NCBI RefSeq assembly: GCF_044383835.1
Contig: NZ_JBISEP010000004.1
Span: 1 to 64,000, forward strand
DNA: 64,000 bases
Direction of reading: 5' to 3'
DNA from: Paraliobacillus sp044383835
GTDB lineage: Bacteria; Bacillota; Bacilli; Bacillales; Amphibacillaceae
Shown: piece after piece, positions 8,901 through 17,746 of the stretch
Numbering within the stretch: the first letter of the stretch is position 1
Layout of the letters: every line of letters starts with the position of its first letter
Translations under genes and position numbers: made by a program
Notes under the pieces: generated by a model
Database searches by the model: none
What the model saw: the letters and a program-made list of their open reading frames with translations, nothing else
What the model was told of the DNA's origin: nothing

Positions 8901-9415
8901 ATGCAGAAAAATGGTTAGGGCTCCAAGCTACGCCTGCCGGTGTACTTTACTTTCATGTGCATAATCCAATGCTATCAGAAAATAATGCGCTAAATGAACA
9001 AATCATTGATGAGAAAATATTTAAAAAATTTAAAATGCAAGGGTTATTATTAGAGGATGAATCCATTGTGAAAATGATGGATACGAGCTTGGATAGCGGG
9101 ATGAGTGCAATGATTCCAGCTGGTCTTAAAAAAGATGGGAATTTCAGAAGTGGTTCCAATACGGCAACTTCTGAAACATTTGAATCATTGCAAGGTTATG
9201 TGCGCCAATTGATGATTGAGGCTGGTGTGGATATTAGTAATGGTGGCGTATCATTAAATCCATACCAACAAAAACAACAAGTAGCTTGTACGTATTGTCC
9301 GTTTCGATCTGTCTGTCAATTTGATACAACGTTACCAGAAAACGATTATCGTCGCTTAAAAGAATGGAAAGATGAAGAAATAATAGAAAAAATAAAGCGG
9401 AAGGAGGACCAATAA
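5930..9415 (+). CDS. addB: AddB, helicase-nuclease subunit B
   Basis: AddB partners AddA in the AddAB (RecBCD-type) complex that resects double-strand breaks for RecA-mediated repair. The 1161 residues match the usual length. The N-terminal inactivated helicase domain keeps YLVPDQMTFQQEYAL. The C-terminal RecB-like nuclease keeps GRIDRVD and IVDYKSS. The iron-sulfur cysteines are present: one in YYRCSYQHF and three in CTYCPFRSVCQF. Unusually, the ATP loop that reads GRSGSGKT in B. subtilis reads GNATVSKS here (residues 8-15), keeping the lysine but losing the inner glycines. Its TAA overlaps the addA ATG by one base. Confidence 0.95.
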   Translation: MTVRFLIGNATVSKSNQCLTEIKEELKQNPRGNAIIYLVPDQMTFQQEYALLQDDIHGSIRAQVLSFSRLAWRVLQETGGATRQFISSTGVQMMLRKIIEERASDWQIFQKSIEKHGFIEQIESIITEFKRYRVTPELLAMQLEEMERFKHLTSNEKGLKQKLEDLYYMYKRLVSLLEGKYMDQEDQLNLLMDNMSQASFLQNAIIYVDGFHRFTPQEQEVIGALMKRARQTTITLTLDQIPPEPTESFDIFSQTKETYHTLIGLAHELGCETKTEVLAEKEDSLHPAFNHLEKFFDTRPAPSFQHDAPIQLVQAVHPRAEVEGAAQEILRLVREEGYRYQDIAVLVRETDVYHDLIATIFKDYRIPVFIDEERTMLHHPLIELIRSAIDVVGGNWRYDTIFRVLKTGLIPTSSQTDPLDMDAIDTLENYVLEYGIRGRKQWLSDNPWVFQRFKGFEQAGQTDYEKEKQERINCYRDQVVQALAPLDTKLRSAETIEEKATALYEWLEQLEVPDQLEYLRNQFEQEGALEVAREQEQVWDAVLQLLDEMVEITGSETISLQLFQQSLETGLDTLTFAHVPPSMDHVVVGTIDRSRMTGIKASLLLGVNEGTWPMKPKIDSVLSEEDRILLGAHGLQLADGEKQQLIDDWFYVYLAFTLATNKLWISYPLSDSEGKAKIASPLIKRIYDLFPKTKEEIILLQDPEEMEEAERFVTTPNKTRSALTAQLAKYQRNYPIDPIWWSVFNWFVRHQEKHGKTYAVLQSLLYQNKPVNLEKDTVNKLYPKQIKASISRLETYYRCSYQHFAQYSLGLTERQTYKLDAPDIGQLFHEALKKITEWIQSEDKSFHHVYQEEAAHYAKRAVEKLAPILQHQILHSSNRFYYMKTKLERIIARATFVLSEQSRKSIFSPVGLELGFGLSNSQLAPLRLPLPNGYELLLRGRIDRVDQANEADDLYLRIVDYKSSAKGLNLVEVYYGLSLQMLAYLDVILTNAEKWLGLQATPAGVLYFHVHNPMLSENNALNEQIIDEKIFKKFKMQGLLLEDESIVKMMDTSLDSGMSAMIPAGLKKDGNFRSGSNTATSETFESLQGYVRQLMIEAGVDISNGGVSLNPYQQKQQVACTYCPFRSVCQFDTTLPENDYRRLKEWKDEEIIEKIKRKEDQ

Positions 9416-12400
9416 TGCCGCAGTGGACGAAAGAGCAAGAACAAGCAATATATACAAGTGGTACAGATACGTTAGTAGCGGCTGCGGCTGGATCTGGTAA
9501 AACAGCAGTGTTAGTTGAAAGGATTATTCAGAAATTAATTGATAAGAAAAATCCAGTAGCTATCGATACTTTATTAGTTGTAACATTTACGAATGCTGCA
9601 GCACAAGAAATGCGTAATAGAGTTGCAGAAGCACTAGAATCAGCTTTAGAAGTTTCACCTCAATCAGTTCATTTAAAAAAACAATTAGCATTATTACAAC
9701 AAGCATCCATTTCTACATTACATGCTTTTTGTATGGATTTAATTCGTCGAAATGCTTATCTGTTAGATATTGATCCTGGCTTTAGGATTGCTGATACAAT
9801 CGAAGCGGATATGCTTAGACAAGAAGTAATAGACGATTTATTTGAATTATGGTATGGGAAAGAAACAAATGAACAGCAAGCTTTTTTCTCAGTGGTAGAT
9901 AGTTTTTCTAGTGATCGTAGTGATGTAGAAGTAGAAGAATTAATCTTAAAACTGTATGATTTCGCTATGCAGAACCCATGGCCAGAAGAGTGGTTGGATC
10001 AAATTGTAGACATGTATGCAATCACATCAGAAACAGATGAAACGGCTATTCCATGGTTAACTATTTTAAAAGAAGATGTGCATAGACAGCTTAACGCCAT
10101 GCAAAATGAGGCAATACAAGCTTTAGAAAAAACCAAAGAGAATGATGGACCTTACCATTATGCAGAAGCTATTGATAATGATTTAGTCATGATTCAAGAG
10201 GCAAAAGCAAAGTTAGAAATAAGTTGGGAAGATACCCGCGTTCATTTTGTTGAAGCTAAATTTAAAGCTTTATCAAGAAAAAAAGTGGAATGTAATGAGG
10301 AGACAAAAGAACAAGTTAAGTCAATACGAAATAAATATAAAAAACGTTGGAACGAGCTATCTGACAATTGGTTCTCTAGAAAATTAGCTGATTATTTAAC
10401 AGATATGCAAGCACTATACCCATTGATGAAAGAATTGGTCACATTAGTAAAGGCTTTTAAAGCAAGCTATATAGCAGTAAAGAAAGAAAAAGCACTTGTT
10501 GATTTTTCAGACTTAGAGCATTATTGTTTGCAACTTTTACTAGCAGATGAAGCAACGTCAGATCAGATCATTCCTTCTAATGTCGCTAAAGCCATGCAAG
10601 CTAAATTTACAGAGGTTTTAGTGGATGAATATCAGGATACAAACCTGGTACAAGAGACGATTCTATCATTAGTAACAAAAAAAGATCCAGGTAACTTATT
10701 TATGGTAGGAGATGTAAAGCAAAGCATTTATCGTTTCCGTCATGCGGAACCATCGCTGTTTATTAATAAATACAAACAATTTGCTGATCCTACAAATGAT
10801 GAAAAACGAATTGATTTAGCACGGAATTTCAGAAGTCGAAAAGAAGTATTAGCAGCTGCGAATTACATCTTTCGTCAACTACTAGACGAAGAAGTTGGTG
10901 AGATCGCTTATGATCAAGATGCGGAATTAATCTATGGTAATGTATCCTATGATCAAGTACCGCTAGAAAATCCAAATACGGAAGTAGTTATTATTAACCG
11001 TGATACAAAAGAAGTGGAATCAGAAACGGAAGAAGAGACACTTGAAGATTTAGAAAAAGCACAAATCGAAGCAAGAGCCTATGCGAAACGTATCCAAAGC
11101 TGGATCGGAAATAAAGGTCAACCTGCATTGCAAGTAATGGATAAGGCTACAGGCCAAAAACGATCGATACAATATCGGGATATCGTTATTTTAATGCGTT
11201 CGATGACATGGGCTCCCATGATTATGGAAGAATTGAAAAAACAAGGGATACCAGTTTATGCGGAGATTGCCAGTGGTTATTTAGAAGCAATTGAGATTAA
11301 AGTGATGATCAATTTATTAAGAGTGATTGATAACCCACAGCAAGACATTCCACTTGCAAGTGTATTACGTTCACCAATTGTAGGTTTAGATGAAAATGAT
11401 TTAGCAGAAATCCGTTTAGCTAAAAAACGAGTAAGCTATTATGAGGCATTACTTGCTTATCAAGATATGGTATCCAATCCAATGAAACAAAACCAGCTTA
11501 CTACTTTTTTAACACAATTGGAGGCATGGCGAACGCAAGCAAGACAAGGCCCACTTGCAGAGCTTATTTGGCAAGTTTATCGTGATACAGGATATTATGA
11601 TTTTGTTGGTGGAATCCCTGGTGGTAGACAAAGACAAGCAAATCTTCGTGCTTTATATGATCGAGCCCGTGCTTATGAATCTACTTCATTTAGAGGACTA
11701 TTTCGTTTCTTACGTTTAATTGATCGAATGGAGGAGAAAGGGGATGACCTTGGTGCAGCACGAGCATTAGGTGAATCAGAAGATGTGGTTCGAATCATGA
11801 CTATTCACAAAAGTAAAGGACTTGAGTTCCCCGTAGTTATTTTGGGCGCCATGGATAAACAATTTAATCAACAAGATTTAAAGAAAAAGTATTTATTACA
11901 CAAAGATCTCGGTTTTGGTAGTAAATATATTGACGCAGAAAAAAGAATTATGTACCCAACTCTTGTCTATCATGCGTTGAAGCAACAAATGAAACAAGAA
12001 AACTGGGCAGAGGAGATGCGAGTGTTATATGTTGCCCTTACCCGTGCAAAAGAGAAATTAGTCATGATTGGATCCGTTGCATCTTTAGAAAAAAAATTAG
12101 CAAAATGGCGAGAAGTTACCGATCATTTAGACTGGGTGTTACCTGCGCATTATCGTTTAGAAACAAATACTTATTTGGATTGGGTTGCTTCTAGTCTTAT
12201 TCGTCATAAACATGCAACAGTATTGCGTGAGCAAGAATCAAGTCAAGTAGCTTCGGCTATTGTAGAAGATAGTTCTAAATGGAATATCCAACTAGAACAT
12301 GCCAATGTATATCGTGTACAAACAATGGGATTAGAGCAAGAAAAAATGAGTATAGAACAAAAAATAAGTCAGTGGGACCCTATATCAAACACCGATCAAA

Positions 12401-13125
12401 CATTAGATAAGAAAGTGCACGAACGCTTAACCTTTTCTTATCCATATAAACAAGCAGCAAGTTTCCGAGCGAAGCAGACAGTTACTGAATTGAAAAGACA
12501 GAGAGAAATAAAAGATATCTACAGCGATACACAGTTGATCAAAAATTTTAAAGCTCCTATCAAAAAACGACCCGCTTTTATGCAAAAAGAAAAAAAATTA
12601 CGAGCGACGGAAATCGGTACAGCAATGCATACAGTTATGCAGCACCTTCCTTTTGTGAAAGAATGGAAGGAAAAAGAGGTCCTAGAAGCTGTTCAAGAGA
12701 TGGTGACTAGAGAGATATTAACGCAAAATCAAGCAGATGCAATTGACCCACAAGCAATTGCTGCTTTCTTTAAAACAGATATAGCAGCACACATTTTACA
12801 AAGTGAAGAAATTTATCGAGAAGTTCCGTTTAGTCTAACCTTAAACGCAAAAGAAGTTTATTCTAACTGGACTTCAGATGAAGCGGAGCGCGTGTTTATC
12901 CAAGGGGTGATTGATTTAATTGTACCAGTATCAGATGGGTGGATAATAATCGATTATAAAACCGATCGAGTACAGGAAGGTACAGAAGAGAGTCTCTTAG
13001 CTGAGCGGTATCGTATACAATTAAATTTATATGCAAAAGCGTTAGCAGAGATATGGAAGAAACCAGTTGTCAAAAAATTTTTATATTTCTTTTCAAATAG
13101 TATGTTAATAGAAATAAATGAATAA
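9415..13125 (+). CDS. addA: AddA, ATP-dependent helicase-nuclease subunit A
   Basis: AddA is the UvrD-type 3'-5' helicase and 3'-strand nuclease of AddAB. The 1236-residue protein has Walker A AAAGSGKTAVLV near residues 20-31, Walker B LVDEYQDTN, helicase motif GDVKQSIYRFRHA, the later motif IMTIHKSKGLEFP, VALTRAKEKL, and a C-terminal RecB-family nuclease with GVIDLIV and IIDYKTDR. All key residues look intact. It is translationally coupled to addB. The sbcD and sbcC genes that follow in B. subtilis are absent; gerP comes next. Confidence 0.97.
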   Translation: MPQWTKEQEQAIYTSGTDTLVAAAAGSGKTAVLVERIIQKLIDKKNPVAIDTLLVVTFTNAAAQEMRNRVAEALESALEVSPQSVHLKKQLALLQQASISTLHAFCMDLIRRNAYLLDIDPGFRIADTIEADMLRQEVIDDLFELWYGKETNEQQAFFSVVDSFSSDRSDVEVEELILKLYDFAMQNPWPEEWLDQIVDMYAITSETDETAIPWLTILKEDVHRQLNAMQNEAIQALEKTKENDGPYHYAEAIDNDLVMIQEAKAKLEISWEDTRVHFVEAKFKALSRKKVECNEETKEQVKSIRNKYKKRWNELSDNWFSRKLADYLTDMQALYPLMKELVTLVKAFKASYIAVKKEKALVDFSDLEHYCLQLLLADEATSDQIIPSNVAKAMQAKFTEVLVDEYQDTNLVQETILSLVTKKDPGNLFMVGDVKQSIYRFRHAEPSLFINKYKQFADPTNDEKRIDLARNFRSRKEVLAAANYIFRQLLDEEVGEIAYDQDAELIYGNVSYDQVPLENPNTEVVIINRDTKEVESETEEETLEDLEKAQIEARAYAKRIQSWIGNKGQPALQVMDKATGQKRSIQYRDIVILMRSMTWAPMIMEELKKQGIPVYAEIASGYLEAIEIKVMINLLRVIDNPQQDIPLASVLRSPIVGLDENDLAEIRLAKKRVSYYEALLAYQDMVSNPMKQNQLTTFLTQLEAWRTQARQGPLAELIWQVYRDTGYYDFVGGIPGGRQRQANLRALYDRARAYESTSFRGLFRFLRLIDRMEEKGDDLGAARALGESEDVVRIMTIHKSKGLEFPVVILGAMDKQFNQQDLKKKYLLHKDLGFGSKYIDAEKRIMYPTLVYHALKQQMKQENWAEEMRVLYVALTRAKEKLVMIGSVASLEKKLAKWREVTDHLDWVLPAHYRLETNTYLDWVASSLIRHKHATVLREQESSQVASAIVEDSSKWNIQLEHANVYRVQTMGLEQEKMSIEQKISQWDPISNTDQTLDKKVHERLTFSYPYKQAASFRAKQTVTELKRQREIKDIYSDTQLIKNFKAPIKKRPAFMQKEKKLRATEIGTAMHTVMQHLPFVKEWKEKEVLEAVQEMVTREILTQNQADAIDPQAIAAFFKTDIAAHILQSEEIYREVPFSLTLNAKEVYSNWTSDEAERVFIQGVIDLIVPVSDGWIIIDYKTDRVQEGTEESLLAERYRIQLNLYAKALAEIWKKPVVKKFLYFFSNSMLIEINE

Positions 13126-13170
13126 TATAAAAAGAGCTTAGGGCACAACTAGATAGTGGGCAGTAGAAAG

Positions 13171-13214
13171 CGGATAATAATACCTTGTTCAAGGATTATT
13201 ATCCGTCTTTTTTT
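13171..13214 (+). terminator. Strong terminator after addA
   Basis: CGGATAATAAT-A-CCTTG pairs with CAAGG-ATTATTATCCG through a two-base loop and is followed by TCTTTTTTT. Confidence 0.85.
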
Positions 13215-13220
13215 CTTTTA

Positions 13221-13272
13221 GGAGTTAGCTGAAGCCGTACCTGCGGAAAGCAAGTATATTTCCACAGCGGTG
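13221..13272. repeat. Interspersed CTGCGGAAAGC repeat, copy 1
   Basis: The stretch with GAAGCCGTACCTGCGGAAAG is about 75% identical over 50 bases to 40787-40837, which has GAGGCCGTGCCTGCGGAAAG. CTGCGGAAA and TTTCCACAGCGG within it form an imperfect inverted repeat. It occupies the gap between the addA and gerPF terminators. Confidence 0.6.
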
Positions 13273-13349
13273 TTTAATCTGTTGCAATGAATTAATAGTT
13301 TGGATTTTCAAATGAGAAATAGTGTTATGTTTCAGCCTCTTTTTATGTA

Positions 13350-13370
13350 AAAGTGGGGGTAGCCCACTTT
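13350..13370 (-). terminator. Terminator at the end of gerPF
   Basis: AAAGTGGG (13350-13357) and CCCACTTT (13363-13370) form an 8-bp stem overlapping the gerPF stop. On the minus strand it is followed by a short TTTT. Confidence 0.6.
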
Positions 13371-13587
13371 ATGCATTGGCGCTCATTACTTGATCAACTG
13401 CATCTGGATCAAGTGTGTTTGTTGCATTTAAACCACTATTTGTATTAATAAAATCCCCCGTGTTGAAAGCACCTGAACCTGCTGATGTTTTTGATGAACT
13501 TTTTGGTGATAAATAAAAACTGTCTCCAAAATTAATTACTCCGCCACCAACTGAAACAATTTTAATCGGTCCGACTATCGCTGGCAT
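13369..13587 (-). CDS. gerPF: Spore germination protein GerPF
   Basis: This is the last gene of the gerP operon, whose products act in the spore coat and let germinants reach the inner-membrane receptors. The 72-residue protein begins MPAIVGPIKI and keeps INFGDSFYLSPKSSSKT and GSGAFNTGDF, as in B. subtilis GerPF. An upstream in-frame ATG at 13596 exists, but the ATG at 13587 follows the GGTGG ribosome site and matches GerPA/GerPF starts. Confidence 0.93.
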   Translation of the reverse strand: MPAIVGPIKIVSVGGGVINFGDSFYLSPKSSSKTSAGSGAFNTGDFINTNSGLNATNTLDPDAVDQVMSANA

Positions 13588-13628
13588 ATCATCCACCTTC
13601 TTTAATTCTTCTTCTTAGTTATCGTATG

Positions 13629-14009
13629 TTACTGTTCATTTAACTGTTCATCTGATTGCAAAATTCGAATATGCTTAAGTCTTGATTCAGCTTCGATTGT
13701 ATTTACATTTCCAAGCTGAACAACTGAAGCGGCTGTTACCCCTGTTATATCAATTGCATTGACATGTACCATGTTATCATGATTAATTGTAATCTTTTGT
13801 ATCGGTACTTTCGGTAAAGGAGGGAGTTTTTTGCTAAAAAGAGGATAGTTACTAAAAGCATATCCTTTGTCAGATTTTACGCCACCTTCTTTTTGAATTG
13901 CAATGACATTTACTTTCGGCTTTAAAATGGAAGCATCACCAATTTCAAAGATGCAAGAGTTAATCATATTATTCACTCGAGCTAATTTAATGGTCGATGT
14001 TCGAGACAT
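13629..14009 (-). CDS. gerPE: Spore germination protein GerPE
   Basis: The 126-residue protein fits GerPE in length and place. It opens MSRTSTIKLARVNN, has the GerP-type phrase SCIFEIGDASILKPKVNVIA, and ends with VVQLGNVNTIEAESRLKHIR. It is soluble, without a signal peptide. The start overlaps the 3' end of gerPD by 23 bases, so the pair is probably translationally coupled. It is expected to be made in the mother cell from the gerPA promoter. Confidence 0.9.
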   Translation of the reverse strand: MSRTSTIKLARVNNMINSCIFEIGDASILKPKVNVIAIQKEGGVKSDKGYAFSNYPLFSKKLPPLPKVPIQKITINHDNMVHVNAIDITGVTAASVVQLGNVNTIEAESRLKHIRILQSDEQLNEQ

Positions 14010-14202
14010 GTGCTATACTTTCACCATCCTCACGGCTTAATGGAACAAGGGAACCAACTACATAGGATTCTGGAGGAGTATCGTAGTATGATTGTAATTG
14101 CATACAATCGTTATCTCCTACAAGGAAAATGGATGAAGAAGATATTGCTGTTATATCGATCCCTCCCACATGTAGCCCCCAATTATGCACTTCAAAATAC
14201 AT
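13987..14202 (-). CDS. gerPD: Spore germination protein GerPD
   Basis: This small GerP-family protein of 71 residues has the typical core DITAISSSSIFLVGDNDCM and YYDTPPESYVVGSLVPLS. An in-frame GTG at 14211 exists, but AGGAGTG is correctly spaced for the ATG at 14202. It sits 11 bases after gerPC and overlaps gerPE. Confidence 0.9.
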   Translation of the reverse strand: MYFEVHNWGLHVGGIDITAISSSSIFLVGDNDCMQLQSYYDTPPESYVVGSLVPLSREDGESIAHVSNIDH

Positions 14203-14213
14203 ATGTTTCACTC

Positions 14214-14771
14214 CTACTGTTTAAAATATTCTCTCAATCCATAATCTATTTCTTCTTTAATTTTGTTAAAAATAAATTTTTCTCTGTTGTTTTTTTGTTG
14301 AATTTGTTGTTTATCTGCTTCTTTGTTATAAAAGGCTATACGTTCAGATAGCTGTTTACATATATCTTGAATAATAAGATTTTTCTTCGTTTCATCAATT
14401 GGTCGGTTTACATCTTTCGACATTTGATCAAGCAAAGTAGGTCCAACTTGATAAATATACTCCTCTAATTGAGAGAGTAAAGGGTGAGGTTGATTTAATC
14501 GCCTCTCTTGTTGCTTTAATGGAACAGAAAAATCTTCTACATTTGCAAGATCTTCAGGAGTAAAACCGATATGAAGTGTACCATCCATACGTTCAATTTT
14601 TAATTGATCAAAATGATATTCTAATTTTTCAATCGTAGTGTGGGAAGGGACGTTTTTTTGTTGTGATTCTAGTTCATTTATTCGAATTGATAAATCACGA
14701 ATTAATTTATCTTGTTTTTTTATGTGTGCATGTAACTGTTCCATATAATGATGCCAAGTATCATTATTCAT
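14214..14771 (-). CDS. gerPC: Spore germination protein GerPC
   Basis: The 185-residue hydrophilic protein has an N-terminal coiled coil (roughly residues 15-45, with KKQDKLIRDLSIRINELESQ) followed by the GerPC domain with LHIGFTPEDLANVEDF. It is the only large member of the operon and is thought to help assemble the others in the coat. AGGAGGG six bases before the ATG at 14771 fixes the start rather than the upstream in-frame codon. Confidence 0.92.
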   Translation of the reverse strand: MNNDTWHHYMEQLHAHIKKQDKLIRDLSIRINELESQQKNVPSHTTIEKLEYHFDQLKIERMDGTLHIGFTPEDLANVEDFSVPLKQQERRLNQPHPLLSQLEEYIYQVGPTLLDQMSKDVNRPIDETKKNLIIQDICKQLSERIAFYNKEADKQQIQQKNNREKFIFNKIKEEIDYGLREYFKQ

Positions 14772-14816
14772 TTTATCCCTCCTGTAATACACATCACTCT
14801 TAATCGTAGTATCAAC

Positions 14817-15029
14817 TTAACTAAAAGCTGCTAATGGAACTAATGGTGCTTCGGGTTTACCTTGTTGTAATTCAGCAGGAATAGCTAGTTCTTCATACTC
14901 TCCTGTATTATATAAGTCTGCTGAAGATTGGATAGAACCGGCACTTCCAATTTGTAAAACGGAAGAATTAGAAATGCTACCTATCTTTAGCATTTGAATC
15001 GTAATCGTTTGATGAACGGTCCATTGCAT
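14817..15029 (-). CDS. gerPB: Spore germination protein GerPB
   Basis: The 70-residue protein begins MQWTVHQTITIQMLKIGSI and has SSVLQIGSAGSIQSSADLYN, typical of GerPB, ending in a proline-rich tail. The ATG at 15029 is preferred over an upstream GTG because of the GAGGTGG spacing. Confidence 0.92.
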   Translation of the reverse strand: MQWTVHQTITIQMLKIGSISNSSVLQIGSAGSIQSSADLYNTGEYEELAIPAELQQGKPEAPLVPLAAFS

Positions 15030-15052
15030 CGTTATCACTCCACCTCTAATTC

Positions 15053-15271
15053 CTAAAAACTTGTTACAATTTGATCAATGTTATCCTGATCGTTTATTTC
15101 CGTATTTGATTCATTTATATGAATGGAAAGCCCTTTACCTGTATTAAAAGAGCCCCCACCAGCGAATGTTTTCAAATCAGAATAAGGTTGCATGATATAT
15201 ACATCTCCAATATGAAAGATGCTCGAAGCCCCAATAGAATTAACTTTCACGGCTCCAACAATAGCAGGCAT
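15053..15271 (-). CDS. gerPA: Spore germination protein GerPA
   Basis: The first gene of gerPABCDEF encodes 72 residues starting MPAIVGAVKVNSIGASSIFH, followed by IGDVYIMQPYSDLKTFAGGG, the family signature shared with GerPF. GGAGGA precedes the ATG. A sigma-K-like promoter lies about 20-45 bases upstream. Confidence 0.95.
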   Translation of the reverse strand: MPAIVGAVKVNSIGASSIFHIGDVYIMQPYSDLKTFAGGGSFNTGKGLSIHINESNTEINDQDNIDQIVTSF

Positions 15272-15290
15272 ATTGCTTCCTCCTTTATTT

Positions 15291-15317
15291 TAGTTTATGA
15301 GTAAACATCCCATTTGT
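15291..15317 (-). promoter_or_regulatory. Sigma-K promoter of the gerP operon
   Basis: On the minus strand AC (15316-15317), a 16-base spacer and CATAAACTA (15291-15299) match the sigma-K pattern AC-N16-CATAnnnTA. B. subtilis gerP is a sigma-K, GerE-affected operon. Confidence 0.75.
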
Positions 15318-15722
15318 GCTTTTTTGGAGTAAAGTCAATTGTATTATTTCTTACTATTTATAGTTGGAAAGTTTCTAGCCTTTTTATCTCTGAGAAGTTA
15401 TTCATGGCTATAATATATTAGTGTATAGAAAATGTTAACAAGAAAAGAAGCGAGTCATGTAATAAATCCTTTTTTCATTGTGTGATTAAACGTTTTATTT
15501 GCGAGGATTTAGGATATATAGTAGTAAATGATTTTAGAAATGATAGATAGGGATTTTTTCTGTAACATGCGTTATTTGAATGAACAATACATGGGTCGAG
15601 TGATAAAAATGGAAAAATACTCGATTTAGCGTTAAAATATATTGTGGTATGATAAGTAAATAAATTAAGAGATATACTTAGAAATGTGAAAAATGCTATA
15701 AAAACGATATAGGAGGAATAAT
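15318..15722. other. Gene-free region between gerPA and yisL
   Basis: About 400 AT-rich bases hold no convincing small gene. An inverted pair TCGAGT/ACTCGA lies at about 15597-15624, with a yisL ribosome site TAGGAGGAA at the end. No clear promoter pair was found. Confidence 0.5.
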
Positions 15723-16100
15723 ATGATTCACTTACACATCACATCATGGGTATTAGCACTTATTTTGTTTATCATTTCTTATTACTATTATAAGGTGAAT
15801 AAACAAAAAACAGCTAAAATAACACATATGGTTATTAGGTTATTGTACGTATTAATTCTTTACTCTGGTGGCGATTTATTAGTAGGCTATATTCAATCAG
15901 GTACATTCAATGCATTTGCAGCTGAGACAATAATTAAAGTTGTTGCAGGATTATGGGTGATTGTATGTATGGAATTATTACTTGTTCGCTTTGCTAAATC
16001 CAAACCGATAAAAGGATTTTTCGTTCAATTAACGGTAGCATTAGTTATCGTAATTGCATTAGGTTTTGGGCGTCTACCATGGGGTGTCCTCCCATTATAA
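15723..16100 (+). CDS. yisL: UPF0344 membrane protein YisL
   Basis: The 125-residue protein has four predicted membrane helices and matches the YisL family in length and in its start MIHLHITSWVLALILFIISY, followed by AKITHMVIRLLYVLIL. Function is unknown. As in B. subtilis it lies next to the gerP operon, transcribed away from it. Confidence 0.88.
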   Translation: MIHLHITSWVLALILFIISYYYYKVNKQKTAKITHMVIRLLYVLILYSGGDLLVGYIQSGTFNAFAAETIIKVVAGLWVIVCMELLLVRFAKSKPIKGFFVQLTVALVIVIALGFGRLPWGVLPL

Positions 16101-16138
16101 TAATTGTTTTGTCCATTTAATGAAAAACAACTCTTAAT

Positions 16139-16178
16139 AAAAAAGCATATTGCTCATTATCGAGTGATATGCTTTTTT
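16139..16178 (+). terminator. Terminator after yisL
   Basis: AAAAAAGCATAT pairs with ATATGCTTTTTT around a 16-base loop. Confidence 0.8.
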
Positions 16179-16369
16179 AGGTTTTAAAGCTATCTTTTAT
16201 TTGTTCGTGTAGTGTACGAGTAAATTATTAAAACTAATGTATTTTTACAAAAATATACATCTGCTCATTATGATGAAACGACAATCCAAGATAGTGAGAG
16301 CATTTGTCTAATTAATGAATGGAGTCTCAACTACTAACATACTTAGATAGATGAATCATTAGTTAAAAT

Positions 16370-16403
16370 AGAGCAAACAGCAGGTTAGTCTACTGTTTGC
16401 TCT
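16370..16403 (-). terminator. Terminator of the MATE gene
   Basis: AGAGCAAACAG (16370-16380) and CTGTTTGCTCT (16393-16403) overlap the stop codon. ATTTTAAC follows on the minus strand. Confidence 0.65.
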
Positions 16404-17746
16404 TTATTGACATATACTTTTCGAACCCATACTTTTGACCGCCAACGCTTGAGCATAAATATTCCTCGAAGCCATTCATCAGCAATAAATCCAATCCATA
16501 TACCGATAAGACCAAGCCCTAAAAAGATTCCAAAAAACCAAGCAAAAGTAACACTAACTCCCCACATGGATAAAATACCAACAAATACAGGGAATTTCAC
16601 ATCACCAGTTGCACGCAATGCATTAATGACTACTAAGTTAAACGCTCGACCGGGTTCTAAAATAATAGTGACAAGTAACAATAAAGCTCCTTCTTCAAGA
16701 ATGGTTTGATTACTAGTGAAAATACCTAATAAAAAATCACTTAAAAAGTACACGATAATAGCAGCTAACGCACTTATAATAATTGCGATTTTTAGACTTT
16801 TTAATCCGCGTTTATAAGCGGAGTCGATATCACCAGCACCAATCATATGTCCGATTAAAATTTGAGAACCTTGGCCAATAGCGATTGAAAATAATAAAAT
16901 AAACATCATAATATTTTGCACATATACTTTTGTAGTAATTGCTATCGTTCCTAATTGCGCAATAAAGTAAGTAATGACCATTTGGCTAGCATTATAAGAT
17001 AATTGCTCACCAGCAGAAGGAACCCCTATGTTGAGTAAATCTAAAACATTTTGTTTATCATACCGATAAAATGATCGAAATGGGAGTGTTCCTTTGTTCC
17101 GTTTGATTAGTATAATCAATAAAGTGATAAATCCTAAAAATCGACTAAACATTGTAGAATATGCAACACCAATTACTCCTAACACAGGAAAACCAAATGG
17201 ACCAAAGATAACAAAGAAATTACCAATAATATTCATAATATTCATAGCTATGGTGACGTACATCGTATCTTTCGTAAACCCGTAGCTCCGTAAAATAGCA
17301 GAAACAGTCATAATGAGTGCCTGAACAAAAATAAATCCACCTACAATATTCATATATGCGTCTGCTTCATTCATTAGTTCCTTAGGTAAGTCCATTAGAC
17401 GTAATAGTGAGGTGCTGAAAAAAACAAGAAATATACTTAATAGTAGTGAAAATAATAAGTTGAGGCTAATGGATGTAACGGCTATCCTTCCAGCAATCAA
17501 TGGACGATTAGCACCAAGATTTTGTGCAACTAGAATGGAGGCTCCAGCTGCTACGAAACCAAACATTACAACAACAACAGATAGAATCTGATTGGAAACC
17601 CCTACTGCTGCAACGGCATTATCTGAGTATTGACTAAGCATAAGTGTATCTGCATTTCCCATGAGCATATGAAGTAATATTTCAATAAAGATTGGCCAAG
17701 TTAGAGCAAATAATGTCATTTTTTTTGTTCTATTTACATCTGTCAA
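16385..17746 (-). CDS. MATE-family multidrug exporter (YisQ-like)
   Basis: The polytopic transporter of about 453 residues has the two-fold MATE repeat: ALTWPIFIEILLHMLMGNAD and VGVSNQILSVV in the N-lobe, and LNIGVPSAGEQLSYNASQM in the C-lobe, with about 12 membrane helices. MATE proteins export drugs or metabolites using Na+ or H+. YisQ occupies this neighbourhood in B. subtilis; the substrate is unknown. GAAGGAG sits 8 bases before a TTG at 17746, which is preferred to the ATG at 17770 that overlaps the ribosome site. Confidence 0.88.
   Translation of the reverse strand: MTDVNRTKKMTLFALTWPIFIEILLHMLMGNADTLMLSQYSDNAVAAVGVSNQILSVVVVMFGFVAAGASILVAQNLGANRPLIAGRIAVTSISLNLLFSLLLSIFLVFFSTSLLRLMDLPKELMNEADAYMNIVGGFIFVQALIMTVSAILRSYGFTKDTMYVTIAMNIMNIIGNFFVIFGPFGFPVLGVIGVAYSTMFSRFLGFITLLIILIKRNKGTLPFRSFYRYDKQNVLDLLNIGVPSAGEQLSYNASQMVITYFIAQLGTIAITTKVYVQNIMMFILLFSIAIGQGSQILIGHMIGAGDIDSAYKRGLKSLKIAIIISALAAIIVYFLSDFLLGIFTSNQTILEEGALLLLVTIILEPGRAFNLVVINALRATGDVKFPVFVGILSMWGVSVTFAWFFGIFLGLGLIGIWIGFIADEWLRGIFMLKRWRSKVWVRKVYVNKEQTVD

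Noticed and set aside
13171..13205. Fur/PerR-type box (ATAATAAT palindrome)
   Set aside because: The symmetry belongs to a terminator stem with a T-run.
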